Assembly: GCF_000226975.2 (NCBI RefSeq)
Contig: NZ_CP019285.1
Coordinates: forward strand, 2,790,001-2,854,000
DNA from: Halobiforma lacisalsi AJ5
GTDB taxonomy: Archaea > Halobacteriota > Halobacteria > Halobacteriales > Natrialbaceae
Length of the DNA stretch: 64,000 nt
Direction of reading: 5' to 3'
In this document: one piece after another, positions 17,511 through 25,211 of the stretch
Numbering within the stretch: position 1 is the stretch's first letter
Layout: each line of letters begins with the position of its first letter
The notes under the pieces: generated by a model
The model's input: only the letters and a program-made list of their open reading frames with translations
What the model was told of the DNA's origin: nothing
The model's database searches: none
Made by a program: the position numbers and the translations under genes

Positions 17511-18116
17511 ATGTGGCCAGTAGATTTATACGCGATGAGCGCTGCACCGACCATCGCCACCCCCACGGCGATGGCGAACGCAGGGGCCGTCGACCTGTTC
17601 AAGACGGTCGGTCCGTCGGTTCGTGCCGCCGCCGGGTTTCTCGGCACACTTCTGGTCGCGATGGTCGTCCTCGGCCTCGTGCACGAGCACGGGTTGAAAT
17701 CCGTCGCGAAGGCACGTCGTAGCCCCGTTATTTCGATCTGCGTCGGCCTCCCGGCGACGCTCGTGATCGCAGCCCTGGGATCGACCGGCGCGTTCATCGT
17801 CGGTTCGAGCCTCGGGACGTTCTTCGGCGTTCCGCTCGTGATCCTGGGCGCGGTCGTGCTCCCGGTGCTGACGACGTTCGGCTTCGTCGCGATCGGTGCT
17901 ACCGTCGCCGCCCGTCTCGGCCGCGACCGATTGGGTACCGGTGTCCTCGTCGGGAGCCTGTTGGCCGGCCTCGGCACCCTTTCGCTCCCGTCGGCGATCG
18001 TCCTGACGGGACTGGCCGCGTCGCTCGGCGTCGGTGCGGGCATCCGCGTGCTGGTCGGCGCCGGCGGCTCGAGCCAGCCCGACGACAGAACGGTCCCGCC
18101 CGCGAACAAGATCTGA
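17511..18116 (+). CDS. Small multispanning membrane protein, function unknown
   Basis: 201-residue hydrophobic protein with about four or five predicted membrane segments (roughly residues 38-58, 75-95, 100-130 and 142-180), Gly/Ala/Val-rich, ending in a hydrophilic tail. No family is recognised. It is transcribed opposite to the ribosomal genes and separates rpl11 from rpl1, an uncommon position. A TACTATTTGAAAA element around 17480-17492 would fit leaderless transcription from ATG 17511; ATG 17535 is an alternative start. Confidence 0.72.
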   Translation: MWPVDLYAMSAAPTIATPTAMANAGAVDLFKTVGPSVRAAAGFLGTLLVAMVVLGLVHEHGLKSVAKARRSPVISICVGLPATLVIAALGSTGAFIVGSSLGTFFGVPLVILGAVVLPVLTTFGFVAIGATVAARLGRDRLGTGVLVGSLLAGLGTLSLPSAIVLTGLAASLGVGAGIRVLVGAGGSSQPDDRTVPPANKI

Positions 18117-18560
18117 GCACCCGATCTCACGGCCGACCGGCGGTCCGTCTGGCCACGTCGGACCGTCGTGACGGCCCCGGTTCGTGACTTCCTCGCCGAT
18201 ACTGACGTCCTGTTAGAGCCCCTATAAAACGGGTTTTCCGCCACTTACATCCGCGACGTGGGTGGCCGTGACACGGAGTGTCGCGTCGGCCGTCTTCTAG
18301 GCAGTATCCGTGTCGGCGGGGCAGTCGAACCCCGCGACTCGAGAAACTGACCCCGCCGTGGCCGTCGGCCGATGCGCGATCGGTTCGGGGACGAACGTGG
18401 GCCGAACGAAAGCCGGTGTGAAGAACAACGGTCCAACGCGAAAATCGAACCGGGAGTGGATCGCCAACCTGGAACCGACGCGTCGCTCGAGGACCATTCG
18501 AAACGACGAAGCAGGAATGGAGTCGATCGAGATTCGACTCGAGGAGTCGGCGGTCGTCGA
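18117..18560. other. Gap between membrane-protein gene and rpl11, no gene seen
   Basis: 444 bp with several open frames but none with coherent haloarchaeal coding character or an obvious start. A short GGGG-N8-CCCC dyad near 18318-18333 resembles a tRNA T-arm in reverse, but no cloverleaf can be built. CCCTATAAAACGGG around 18220-18233 looks like a TATA box on the plus strand without a gene behind it. Confidence 0.4.
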
Positions 18561-19049
18561 TTACGCTTCCGCTTCGTCCGCGAGTACGTCGTCGTACTCG
18601 CCGGCGTCGACCTTCTCCTTGAACTCTCGAGCGTCGTCGCCCTCGATGGTGACGCCCATCGAGGCGCAGGTGCCGACGATCTCTTTCGCGGCGTTTTTCG
18701 TGTCGTACGCGAGCAGGTCGGGGTGTTTCTGCTCGGCGATCTGCTTGACCTGGTCGATCGAGAGGTCGGCGACGAAGTCCTCCTGGGGTTCGCCGCTGCC
18801 CGTCTCGAAGTCGGCCTCGTCTTTGATCAGTTCGGCCGTCGGCGGGACGCCGACCTCGATCTCGAAGGAGCCGTCGTCCTCGTAGTCGACCGTGACGGGG
18901 ACCTCGGTCCCGTCGAAGGCCTCGGTCTGATCGTTGATCTCCTGTACGACAGCCTGCACGTCGACGGGCGTCGGTCCGAGCTCGGGACCGAGCGGCGGGC
19001 CGGGGTCGGCCTGGCCACCCGGAACGAGCACTTCGATGGTTCCAGCCAT
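18561..19049 (-). CDS. rpl11: 50S ribosomal protein L11
   Basis: 162-residue archaeal L11, a component of the GTPase-associated centre on 23S rRNA. Characteristic G-G-Q-A-D-P-G-P-P-L-G-P-E-L-G near residues 11-25 and the C-terminal RNA-binding domain with I-A-x-x-K and G-T-C-A-S-M-G-V. The frame runs on to 19412, but the ATG at 19049 (M-A-G-T-I-E-V-L) is the family start and is preceded by its TATA box. It is probably transcribed separately from L1-L10-L12. Confidence 0.97.
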   Translation of the reverse strand: MAGTIEVLVPGGQADPGPPLGPELGPTPVDVQAVVQEINDQTEAFDGTEVPVTVDYEDDGSFEIEVGVPPTAELIKDEADFETGSGEPQEDFVADLSIDQVKQIAEQKHPDLLAYDTKNAAKEIVGTCASMGVTIEGDDAREFKEKVDAGEYDDVLADEAEA

Positions 19050-19070
19050 ACCCGTGACAACCCGTGCGCG

Positions 19071-19082
19071 AGTTTTAAGGGT
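19071..19082 (-). promoter_or_regulatory. TATA box of rpl11
   Basis: Minus-strand ACCCTTAAAACT is centred about 27 bp before the ATG at 19049, so the L11 mRNA should be leaderless, in contrast to the L1 operon. Confidence 0.55.
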
Positions 19083-19149
19083 TGCTTTTTCGGGCAGTCG
19101 GCGTCTGTGATACACTGACGCGGATCCCCGGCCGGTTCCTCCCGTCGGA

Positions 19150-19452
19150 TTACTCCACGCTCTCGTCGCGCCACTCGGCGAACGACTCGAGGACGTGCGC
19201 TTCGTCGAACCGCTCGATACACGGGACGTCGTAGGGATGCAGTTCTTCGACCCGGTCGACGAGGTCGTCGTACGCGTCGACGGTGGTCTTCGCGAGCAGC
19301 GCGACCTCCTCGTCGCGCTGGACCTCGCCGTCCCAGCGGTAGGTCGACGTGATCGGGAACCGATTGACACAGGCGGCAAGTTGCTCCTCGACCAGTCGTC
19401 CGGCGATCGCATCTGCCTCCTCGGGGGGAGCCGTGATGTACGCGGTCGGCAT
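19150..19452 (-). CDS. cutA: CutA1-type divalent-cation tolerance protein
   Basis: 100-residue CutA1 protein, a very stable trimer with a PII-like ferredoxin fold. Signature A-C-V-N-R-F-P-I-T-S-T-Y-R-W-D-G and E-L-H-P-Y-D-V-P-C-I are intact. Linked genetically to copper tolerance in E. coli, but its molecular role is unsettled in archaea. Upstream of rpl11 on the same strand, separated by about 100 bp including the rpl11 promoter. Confidence 0.95.
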   Translation of the reverse strand: MPTAYITAPPEEADAIAGRLVEEQLAACVNRFPITSTYRWDGEVQRDEEVALLAKTTVDAYDDLVDRVEELHPYDVPCIERFDEAHVLESFAEWRDESVE

Positions 19453-19569
19453 CGTCGGGAGCTACGGTCGAGAGGACAAAAAGAGCCGCGAGTCCGCTTT
19501 CGGGCGGCGCTCGAGCAGCGAAAGTCGCTCGCGCGACTGGACGTGAACGCCGGTCAGGGGCCCCGGAGG

Positions 19570-19761
19570 TCAGGAGTCGTTCTCAGCGACCGGATTGAAC
19601 GTGCCGTTGATGTCCCACTCGTGGAGGCAGTGGGGGTTGCCGATCAGTTTCTCGCCATCGTCCCGGTCGAGTTGCCAGGCCTCGAGGTCGTCGTCCCATC
19701 GTTCCGCGCGACCGCACCGTTCGCAGACCCGCGCGGTCGGCGTTCGTACGCGTGCACTCAT
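19570..19761 (-). CDS. HEWD-family small haloarchaeal protein
   Basis: 63-residue protein with one C-E-R-C-G pair near residues 14-17, a C-x-H pair (N-P-H-C-L-H-E-W-D) and the diagnostic H-E-W-D-I-N-G-T-F near the C-terminus. The Cys/His set suggests a small zinc-binding module. Function unknown. ATG 19761 is preferred over longer in-frame options. Confidence 0.85.
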   Translation of the reverse strand: MSARVRTPTARVCERCGRAERWDDDLEAWQLDRDDGEKLIGNPHCLHEWDINGTFNPVAENDS

Positions 19762-19881
19762 TGACGGACCTGGGAACTGGACGCATATAACGATGCGTAC
19801 CCGCGGCAAACAATGCGAGTTGTTCACAAAAGTCTAGGTACGAATCGAGCGCGCCTCGAGCGTCCCGCGCGAGGGACGCGA

Positions 19882-21399
19882 TCAGTACACGGCGTCTTTG
19901 ATCTCGTCCCGGAGATTCTCGAACGTCTCGAGGTACTCGCGGCGTTCCGTACGCAGGTCAGCGAGGGCTTCGTCGTAGTCCTCGACGTGGTCGGGGACGT
20001 AGTAGTCCTCGATCTCGAGGCCGGGAATCGACTGGGGAATCGTCAGCCCGGTTCGGTCGTCCTCGGTCCATTCGATCCGACCGCGGGCGGCTTCCGTGAG
20101 GATCGTGACCGACTCCTGGACGCCGACGTCTTTCGATTGCTCGCCCAGGTAGCCCGTGTTGATGACGTAACAGTCGACGTCCAGTGAGGCGACGAGGTCA
20201 CGGAAGACGTTCCCTTCCTCTCCCTCGGAGCCGATAATGAACGGGTTGGTCCCGACGACACGGATCGATTCGCCCGCTCGAGAGGGGTCGCCCGCGCTGG
20301 TCTCGATCGACTCGCCGAGCATGAACGCGACCGCCGACTGCTCCTCGGTGAGTTTCGCGACCGGCGGCATCAGGGGGTTTCGCGTGATGAAGAAGACCTG
20401 ATCTATCCGCTCCAGGTCGATCTCGTCGTCGGCGCTCTCGAGTTCGTCGCGCTGGACGATCGCCCGCGAGTTGGCAGTGTGGCGATCATCGTCGAAGTCG
20501 ACTGTCCCGTCCTCGTCGACGGCGACGTTCTCCAGGATCGCAGACTCGTCGGTCGCCGCGGCGTAGAGTTCAGGCTGTTCGTCCTCGTCCAGCCCGATCG
20601 TCTTGATGAACAGCCCCTTCCCCTCGCTGCCGGCGACGGAGCCGTCCGGGAGGAGCCCGCAGACGTCGTCCTGTAACATCGCGGCGTCCTCGGGATCCTC
20701 GAGCCAGCAGCCGTGGGACGTCAGCGTCGACTTGCCGGTCGCGGACAGGCCCATGAACACCTGGCCGACCGTCCGCAGGTCGCCGTCGGCGTCGCGGACC
20801 CGGACGCGCTTGCTCCCGGCGTGGAGCCCGAGTCCGCCGCGTTGCTTGATCCGGTACATGAACAGCCGGAGGAACGATTTCTTGGCTTCCCCGGTGTAGT
20901 CGCTGCCCAGTACGGCGGTAACGCCCTCGTCCGGAAGCACGCGGATCGCGGTCTCGTCGTAGTCCGGATCCTGAACGGTGTAGAAGTCGGGCTCGGCGTC
21001 GGGGTCCTCGACGGGTTCGAACAGGTTTGCCCAGGCGAGGGCGATTCGCGCGTGGTCGACCGGCACGAACAGGCGACAACGGAACGTCGCCTCCGGGTGG
21101 CGGCCCATCCGACGGTCGACACAGAGCATCTCCCGTTCGTCCGCGCGGGTAATGGCGTCGTCGACTAGCTCGCGGTCGCGACCGTCGAACTCGTGGTCGA
21201 CGGCGTTTTTCGTCCGATCGGCGCTGCGAGAACGGAACTCGCTGACGTAGGACGGGGAGCCGAACTCGGTGGTCGTCTCCTCGTGGGCGGCGAGTTCACG
21301 CAGTTCCTCGAGCGAGGGGTTGTACCGAACGTTCGACGCGGCGAGTGGGTCGGGAAGCTCCCGTGTGAGCGGGCGGGGCTCCGTCCCGGTTTCGGACAT
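19882..21399 (-). CDS. pckA: Phosphoenolpyruvate carboxykinase (ATP)-type
   Basis: 505-residue ATP-type PEP carboxykinase, making PEP from oxaloacetate in gluconeogenesis. Y-T-G-E-A-K-K-S (168-175) corresponds to the substrate-binding Y-x-G-E-x-K-K. The P-loop G-L-S-A-T-G-K-S-T is at 217-225, a metal-binding D-D pair follows at 244-245 (Q-D-D-V-C), and R-N-P-L-M-P-P lies near 340. Length fits the family. The P-loop Ala in place of Gly and Ser for Thr are mild changes found among archaeal homologues as I recall. Monocistronic and divergent from the actin-fold protein. Confidence 0.9.
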   Translation of the reverse strand: MSETGTEPRPLTRELPDPLAASNVRYNPSLEELRELAAHEETTTEFGSPSYVSEFRSRSADRTKNAVDHEFDGRDRELVDDAITRADEREMLCVDRRMGRHPEATFRCRLFVPVDHARIALAWANLFEPVEDPDAEPDFYTVQDPDYDETAIRVLPDEGVTAVLGSDYTGEAKKSFLRLFMYRIKQRGGLGLHAGSKRVRVRDADGDLRTVGQVFMGLSATGKSTLTSHGCWLEDPEDAAMLQDDVCGLLPDGSVAGSEGKGLFIKTIGLDEDEQPELYAAATDESAILENVAVDEDGTVDFDDDRHTANSRAIVQRDELESADDEIDLERIDQVFFITRNPLMPPVAKLTEEQSAVAFMLGESIETSAGDPSRAGESIRVVGTNPFIIGSEGEEGNVFRDLVASLDVDCYVINTGYLGEQSKDVGVQESVTILTEAARGRIEWTEDDRTGLTIPQSIPGLEIEDYYVPDHVEDYDEALADLRTERREYLETFENLRDEIKDAVY

Positions 21400-21463
21400 A
21401 TACCTAATCCACCATCATCCTGATGTATAAACGTGGAGGATTTTGATCGGAGTGTGTCACTAC

Positions 21464-21556
21464 CTACCCAGACACTAACGAGTATGTCGGGTTCCGAAGC
21501 ACTTCGAGGGCCCGAATAGTCGATTCCTTCTCGAGCGAAGAATGATCATAATCCAT
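21464..21556 (-). CDS. Possible 30-residue peptide
   Basis: In the pckA/actin-fold intergenic region the minus strand encodes M-D-Y-D-H-S-S-L-E-K-E-S-T-I-R-A-L-E-V-L followed by R-N-P-T-Y-S-L-V and a stop. Codon use and an AT-rich upstream region (AAAATTATTTCTTATACG, about 21575-21595) would fit a small gene, but length prevents certainty. Confidence 0.25.
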   Translation of the reverse strand: MDYDHSSLEKESTIRALEVLRNPTYSLVSG

Positions 21557-21697
21557 ATCATTGTAGGAATGTACTCGTATAAGAAATAATTTTATTCTCG
21601 AGTATGGAGGGCGTGTACGTCGATCCGACGGGGAGCAATTTTCAGTTCTGGTATTCGGAACCAAAGCTCCAATACCGGGGTCTCCCTCTTCGAGCGC

Positions 21698-24496
21698 ATG
21701 GTACGCGGTCTCGACATCGGACCGGACGCGATCAGGTCGGCGACCGGTGAGACGGACGCCCCGACGATCGACTCGGAACCGGCCGTCGTCGTCCCGGTCG
21801 ACGACGCAGCCCTCGAGTCGATCGACCACGACGTTCGGACGATCGGCCGAGAAGACGGGAACGACGAGGTGTACGCGGTGGGCTCGAGCGCGGCAACCGT
21901 CGCCGACGCCCTCGGCGAGGACCTCGAGCGGCGATCGATCCTCTCGAATGGAGTTCTCGAGACGTCGACCGACGCGGAAGCGGCGCTGACGGCGACGCTC
22001 GAGTCGATGTTCGGAAACGAAACGGTCGACCGAGTCCGATACGCGACTCCGGAACCGCGGCCGTCGGATCCTGCCGCGGTCGCGGACCACCGGGAGACCG
22101 TCGAGTCCGTTCTCGCCCAGTGGGGAATCGAGGCCGCACCGATCGGCAAGGGGTTCGCCGTCGTCTACGACCAGCTTCGATCGGACAACTACACCGGGAT
22201 CGGGATCTGCCTCGGCCACGGGCACACCAGCTTCTCGCTCGCGTACTACGGCGTCCAGTCGCTGTCGGTGTCGATCCCGCGAGGCAGAGACTGGGTCTGC
22301 GAGCGCGCGGCGTCGGAAACCGACCGTTCGCCGTCGGCCGTTGGGGACGTCCTCGAGACGTTCGAACTGGATCCCGAGACGACGGGGGAGATCGAGAGCG
22401 CGATCGCCGGCGCGTACGACGACCTGATCGGCGACCTGATCGACGCGGTCGTCGACAGGGTTGACGACGGAGCCGTCCAGGATGGCGTCGCGGTCCCGAT
22501 CGCGATCGCGGGCCCCGGTGCGGTCGATGGCCTCGAGTTCCTCGTGGGAGGGCGATTCGACGCCGGCGGACTGGGCGCCTCGATTCGCGGCGTTCGACTG
22601 GCCGACGAGCCGACGGAAAGTGTCGTCAGAGGCGCGCTCGCGGCCGCGTGCGACGACGATTTCGCTGACGGGGACGAGGCCGGGATCCGGGATGCCGACA
22701 TCGACGTCGAATCCGACGAACGACGCGTCCCCACAGCCGATGAGGACGACGGGGAGACCCGCCTCTCGTTCGACGCGATGGCCGACGACGGCGGAAACGA
22801 GGCCGCGGGATCGACCCGCGCCGATCCCGCGACGGACCTCCTCGAGACCCTCTCCGAACGGTTCCCGGACGACGACGAACTCCGCGCGGTCGAAGCCGAA
22901 CTGGACGACGTTCGCGACGAACTCGAGGGGATCGAGGAACGGACCGCGACGCGGGAACGCGTCGTCGCCCTCGAGGATCGGGTCGACGCCCTCGCCGACG
23001 AGGTCGCCGATCTCGAGGAGCGGCGGGAGTCGGACGAGGACGACGCGCTCGCGGACGACCTGGCGGACGACCTCGCGGCGGCGTCGGCGGCGGTCGAAAC
23101 CCTCGAGAAAGACGTCGATGAACTCTCCGCACGGATAGCGGCGGTCGACGGGCTTCCGTCGGCTGTCGAATCGCTCGAGGACGACGCCGACGAGCTAGCG
23201 GACGATCTGGCTGACCTCGCCGAGGAAACGGCCGACGAACGGGACCGTATCCGTGACGACCTCGATTCGGTCCGCGACGACTGCGAGTCGGCGACGGCCG
23301 AACTCGACGCGCTCGAGGATCGCCTCGAGACGGTGGCCGCCGACCTCGACGACGTCCGGGCGGAGCAGGACGACCACGCCCTCGCGAGCGATCTCGACGC
23401 GCTCGAGGACCGACTCGATTCGGCTGCGAACGACCACGAATCGCTCGCAACGGAGGTCGACCGGCTGGCCGAGCGAACGGACGGAATAGATGCGCTCGAG
23501 GATCGACTGGACGATCTCACGGAGCGGGTCGACAGGGTAGACGATCTCACGGAGCGGGTCGATGGACTCGGCGATCGAATCGAACGCGTCGACGACTTCG
23601 AACGGCGGGTCGACGAACTGGAACCGCTGGCGGACCGGATCGACGAACTCGAGGCCGTGAAAACGGAACTCACGGCGCTCGAGGACCGCCTCGACGAGCA
23701 GGGTGATGACGTCGACGCACTCGAGAGCCGCCTCGTGGATCTCGAACGCGTCGAAGAGCGCCTCGAGGAGATCGCGGAAGTACGGGATCGTCTGGACGAA
23801 CTCGAAGGGCAAACTGCGCGTACCGACGACCTCGCGGACGTCGAGGAGCGGTTGGCCGACGTAGCCGATCTGGCGTCGACCGCGGCGGACCGCGAGGCCG
23901 TCGAGGAACTCGAGGACGAGATCGACGCTATCCGCGCAGTCGAGCAGCGGATCGACGACCTCGAGGCTCTCGAACAGCGCGTCGATACCCTCGCCGATCT
24001 CGAGGATCGGACGGTCGACTCCGGAACCGTCGACGGACTCGAGGATCGGCTCCTCGCGCTCGAGGATCGCGACCCGACCGTCGACGACCTGGCTGATCGG
24101 CTCGAGACCCAGAACGCCCGCCTCGACGGCGTTTCGGGCCGCACCGAGGAGGTCGCCGAGCGCCTGGACGCTCTCGATCGCGACCTCGACCCCGGCCTCG
24201 AGTTCGACCCGGCGCGCTCCGAGGACGTGGACGGGCTGGCCGACCGCCTCGACGGCCTCGAGTCCTCCCTCGAGACCGTCGAGACGCGCCTCCGGGCGCT
24301 CGAACCGGACGACGAAAGCGAGGCCGACGGCTCCATCGTCGAATCCGAACTCGCAACCGCGACGCTCGCGGGCGGCGGGGGTGCCGGGCTCGTCGCCGGA
24401 GCCGTCGTCGCGCTCGCCGGCGACGGCACGGTCGGAGCGGGTGCGGCGGCGCTGGGCCTGATTCTCTTGGGCGTCGCGGCCGTCGCGGGTCGCTAA
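21698..24496 (+). CDS. Actin-fold (ASKHA) ATPase-like domain + long coiled coil + C-terminal membrane anchor
   Basis: 932-residue protein of unassigned function. Residues 1-315 read as an actin/Hsp70-like fold: phosphate-1 G-L-D-I-G (4-8), a connect-like G-K-G-F-A-V-V-Y-D-Q-L (150-160), phosphate-2 G-I-C-L-G-H-G-H-T-S-F-S (169-180) and adenosine motif I-A-G-P-G-A-V-D-G-L (270-279). Residues 320-380 are an acidic linker. About 390-870 is heptad-repeat coiled coil full of L-E-D-R-x and V-D-x-L units. The end (about 880-932) has two hydrophobic Gly/Ala segments, a likely membrane hairpin. This architecture suggests a membrane-tethered cytoskeletal or scaffold protein. ATP binding and polymerisation are inference; the phosphate-2 loop is atypical. 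Confidence 0.8.
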   Translation: MVRGLDIGPDAIRSATGETDAPTIDSEPAVVVPVDDAALESIDHDVRTIGREDGNDEVYAVGSSAATVADALGEDLERRSILSNGVLETSTDAEAALTATLESMFGNETVDRVRYATPEPRPSDPAAVADHRETVESVLAQWGIEAAPIGKGFAVVYDQLRSDNYTGIGICLGHGHTSFSLAYYGVQSLSVSIPRGRDWVCERAASETDRSPSAVGDVLETFELDPETTGEIESAIAGAYDDLIGDLIDAVVDRVDDGAVQDGVAVPIAIAGPGAVDGLEFLVGGRFDAGGLGASIRGVRLADEPTESVVRGALAAACDDDFADGDEAGIRDADIDVESDERRVPTADEDDGETRLSFDAMADDGGNEAAGSTRADPATDLLETLSERFPDDDELRAVEAELDDVRDELEGIEERTATRERVVALEDRVDALADEVADLEERRESDEDDALADDLADDLAAASAAVETLEKDVDELSARIAAVDGLPSAVESLEDDADELADDLADLAEETADERDRIRDDLDSVRDDCESATAELDALEDRLETVAADLDDVRAEQDDHALASDLDALEDRLDSAANDHESLATEVDRLAERTDGIDALEDRLDDLTERVDRVDDLTERVDGLGDRIERVDDFERRVDELEPLADRIDELEAVKTELTALEDRLDEQGDDVDALESRLVDLERVEERLEEIAEVRDRLDELEGQTARTDDLADVEERLADVADLASTAADREAVEELEDEIDAIRAVEQRIDDLEALEQRVDTLADLEDRTVDSGTVDGLEDRLLALEDRDPTVDDLADRLETQNARLDGVSGRTEEVAERLDALDRDLDPGLEFDPARSEDVDGLADRLDGLESSLETVETRLRALEPDDESEADGSIVESELATATLAGGGGAGLVAGAVVALAGDGTVGAGAAALGLILLGVAAVAGR

Positions 24497-24510
24497 CCGA
24501 CCGACGGACC

Positions 24511-24879
24511 CTATCTGTCCTCGACGATCGCGTCGTCGGCAACGTTCGGCGCGCCGACGACGAGCACGCGACTCTCCTCGATCGCCCGGATCTGTCGCCA
24601 GGATTCGGGCGACACGACGAGGACGTCCCCGGAGGTGAGTTCGACCACGTCGCGGTCGTCACCGTGTTCGATCGTCACGTCGACGGTCCCCTCGAGGACG
24701 ACGTACAGTTCCTCCTGTTCGTCCTGTCGGTGGGAGGTGTTCTCCTCGCCGGCGTCGTACTCCCAGACGCTCGGCCGCATCCGATCGGGCCGGAGTTCGG
24801 GTCCGATCGGCAGCAGCGTCGGTTCGATGTCGTCGAGTTCGTGGGGCTCGACGTTCTCGAGGTCGACCATCGAGTACAT
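24511..24879 (-). CDS. Cupin-domain protein
   Basis: 122-residue single-domain cupin (beta-barrel). Features: W-E-Y-D-A-G-E, then E-L-Y-V-V-L-E-G-T-V-D-V-T and a later G-D-V-L-V-V-S-P. Only part of the usual metal-binding set is obvious (H after T-S, two Glu), so metal binding is uncertain. I chose ATG 24879 (M-Y-S-M-V-D-L-E-N-V); the frame continues upstream to 25080, with ATG 24960 as a longer option. Convergent with the actin-fold gene, 14 bp apart. Confidence 0.8.
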   Translation of the reverse strand: MYSMVDLENVEPHELDDIEPTLLPIGPELRPDRMRPSVWEYDAGEENTSHRQDEQEELYVVLEGTVDVTIEHGDDRDVVELTSGDVLVVSPESWRQIRAIEESRVLVVGAPNVADDAIVEDR

Positions 24880-25051
24880 AGCAGGGGGTTCCACGATCGG
24901 CAGCAAAAAGCCGCGGCGCTCGTGTTCGTGGTCTTCCCGTCGCCACTGTGGGCGAGCCATCGGCTCCCGCAACGGGTGGTGTACTGCGGAGACACGGGAT
25001 ACAGTAGCTGGGACCGAACGTGACACGCCGAAAGGAGGCCCTACTCCCGGC

Positions 25052-25190
25052 TCAAATCGCGGTTTCCGTTCCGTCACCACGCCGCCGACGGGTGCTGTCG
25101 AGTGCGTCGTCGACCGGTTTCGGCCGGCCGTAGTGGATCCACGCGTACTCGAGCCGTTCGGGAGTGACGTACGTCCCCGTTACTCCTCGG
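25052..25190 (-). other. Coding-like stretch without a clear start, possible gene remnant
   Basis: The minus strand has an open frame with good haloarchaeal codon use encoding T-Y-V-T-P-E-R-L-E-Y-A-W-I-H-Y-G-R-P then K-P-V-D-D-A-L-D and a basic tail, but no ATG/GTG/TTG sits at a plausible place; the frame only reaches an ATG at 25255 inside the MFS gene's end. It may be a small gene with a non-canonical start or a fragment. Confidence 0.25.
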
Positions 25191-25211
25191 CCGCAATCGC
25201 TCCGTCCCCAG

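Noticed and set aside
18300-18380. T-arm-like GGGG-N8-CCCC suggesting a tRNA on the minus strand
   Set aside because: The loop would be 8 nt, and no acceptor, D or anticodon stems can be formed around it.
22246-24429. 727-codon open frame antisense to the actin-fold gene
   Set aside because: Ser/Arg monotony is a mirror of the GC-rich heptad codons; no domain, start signal or promoter.
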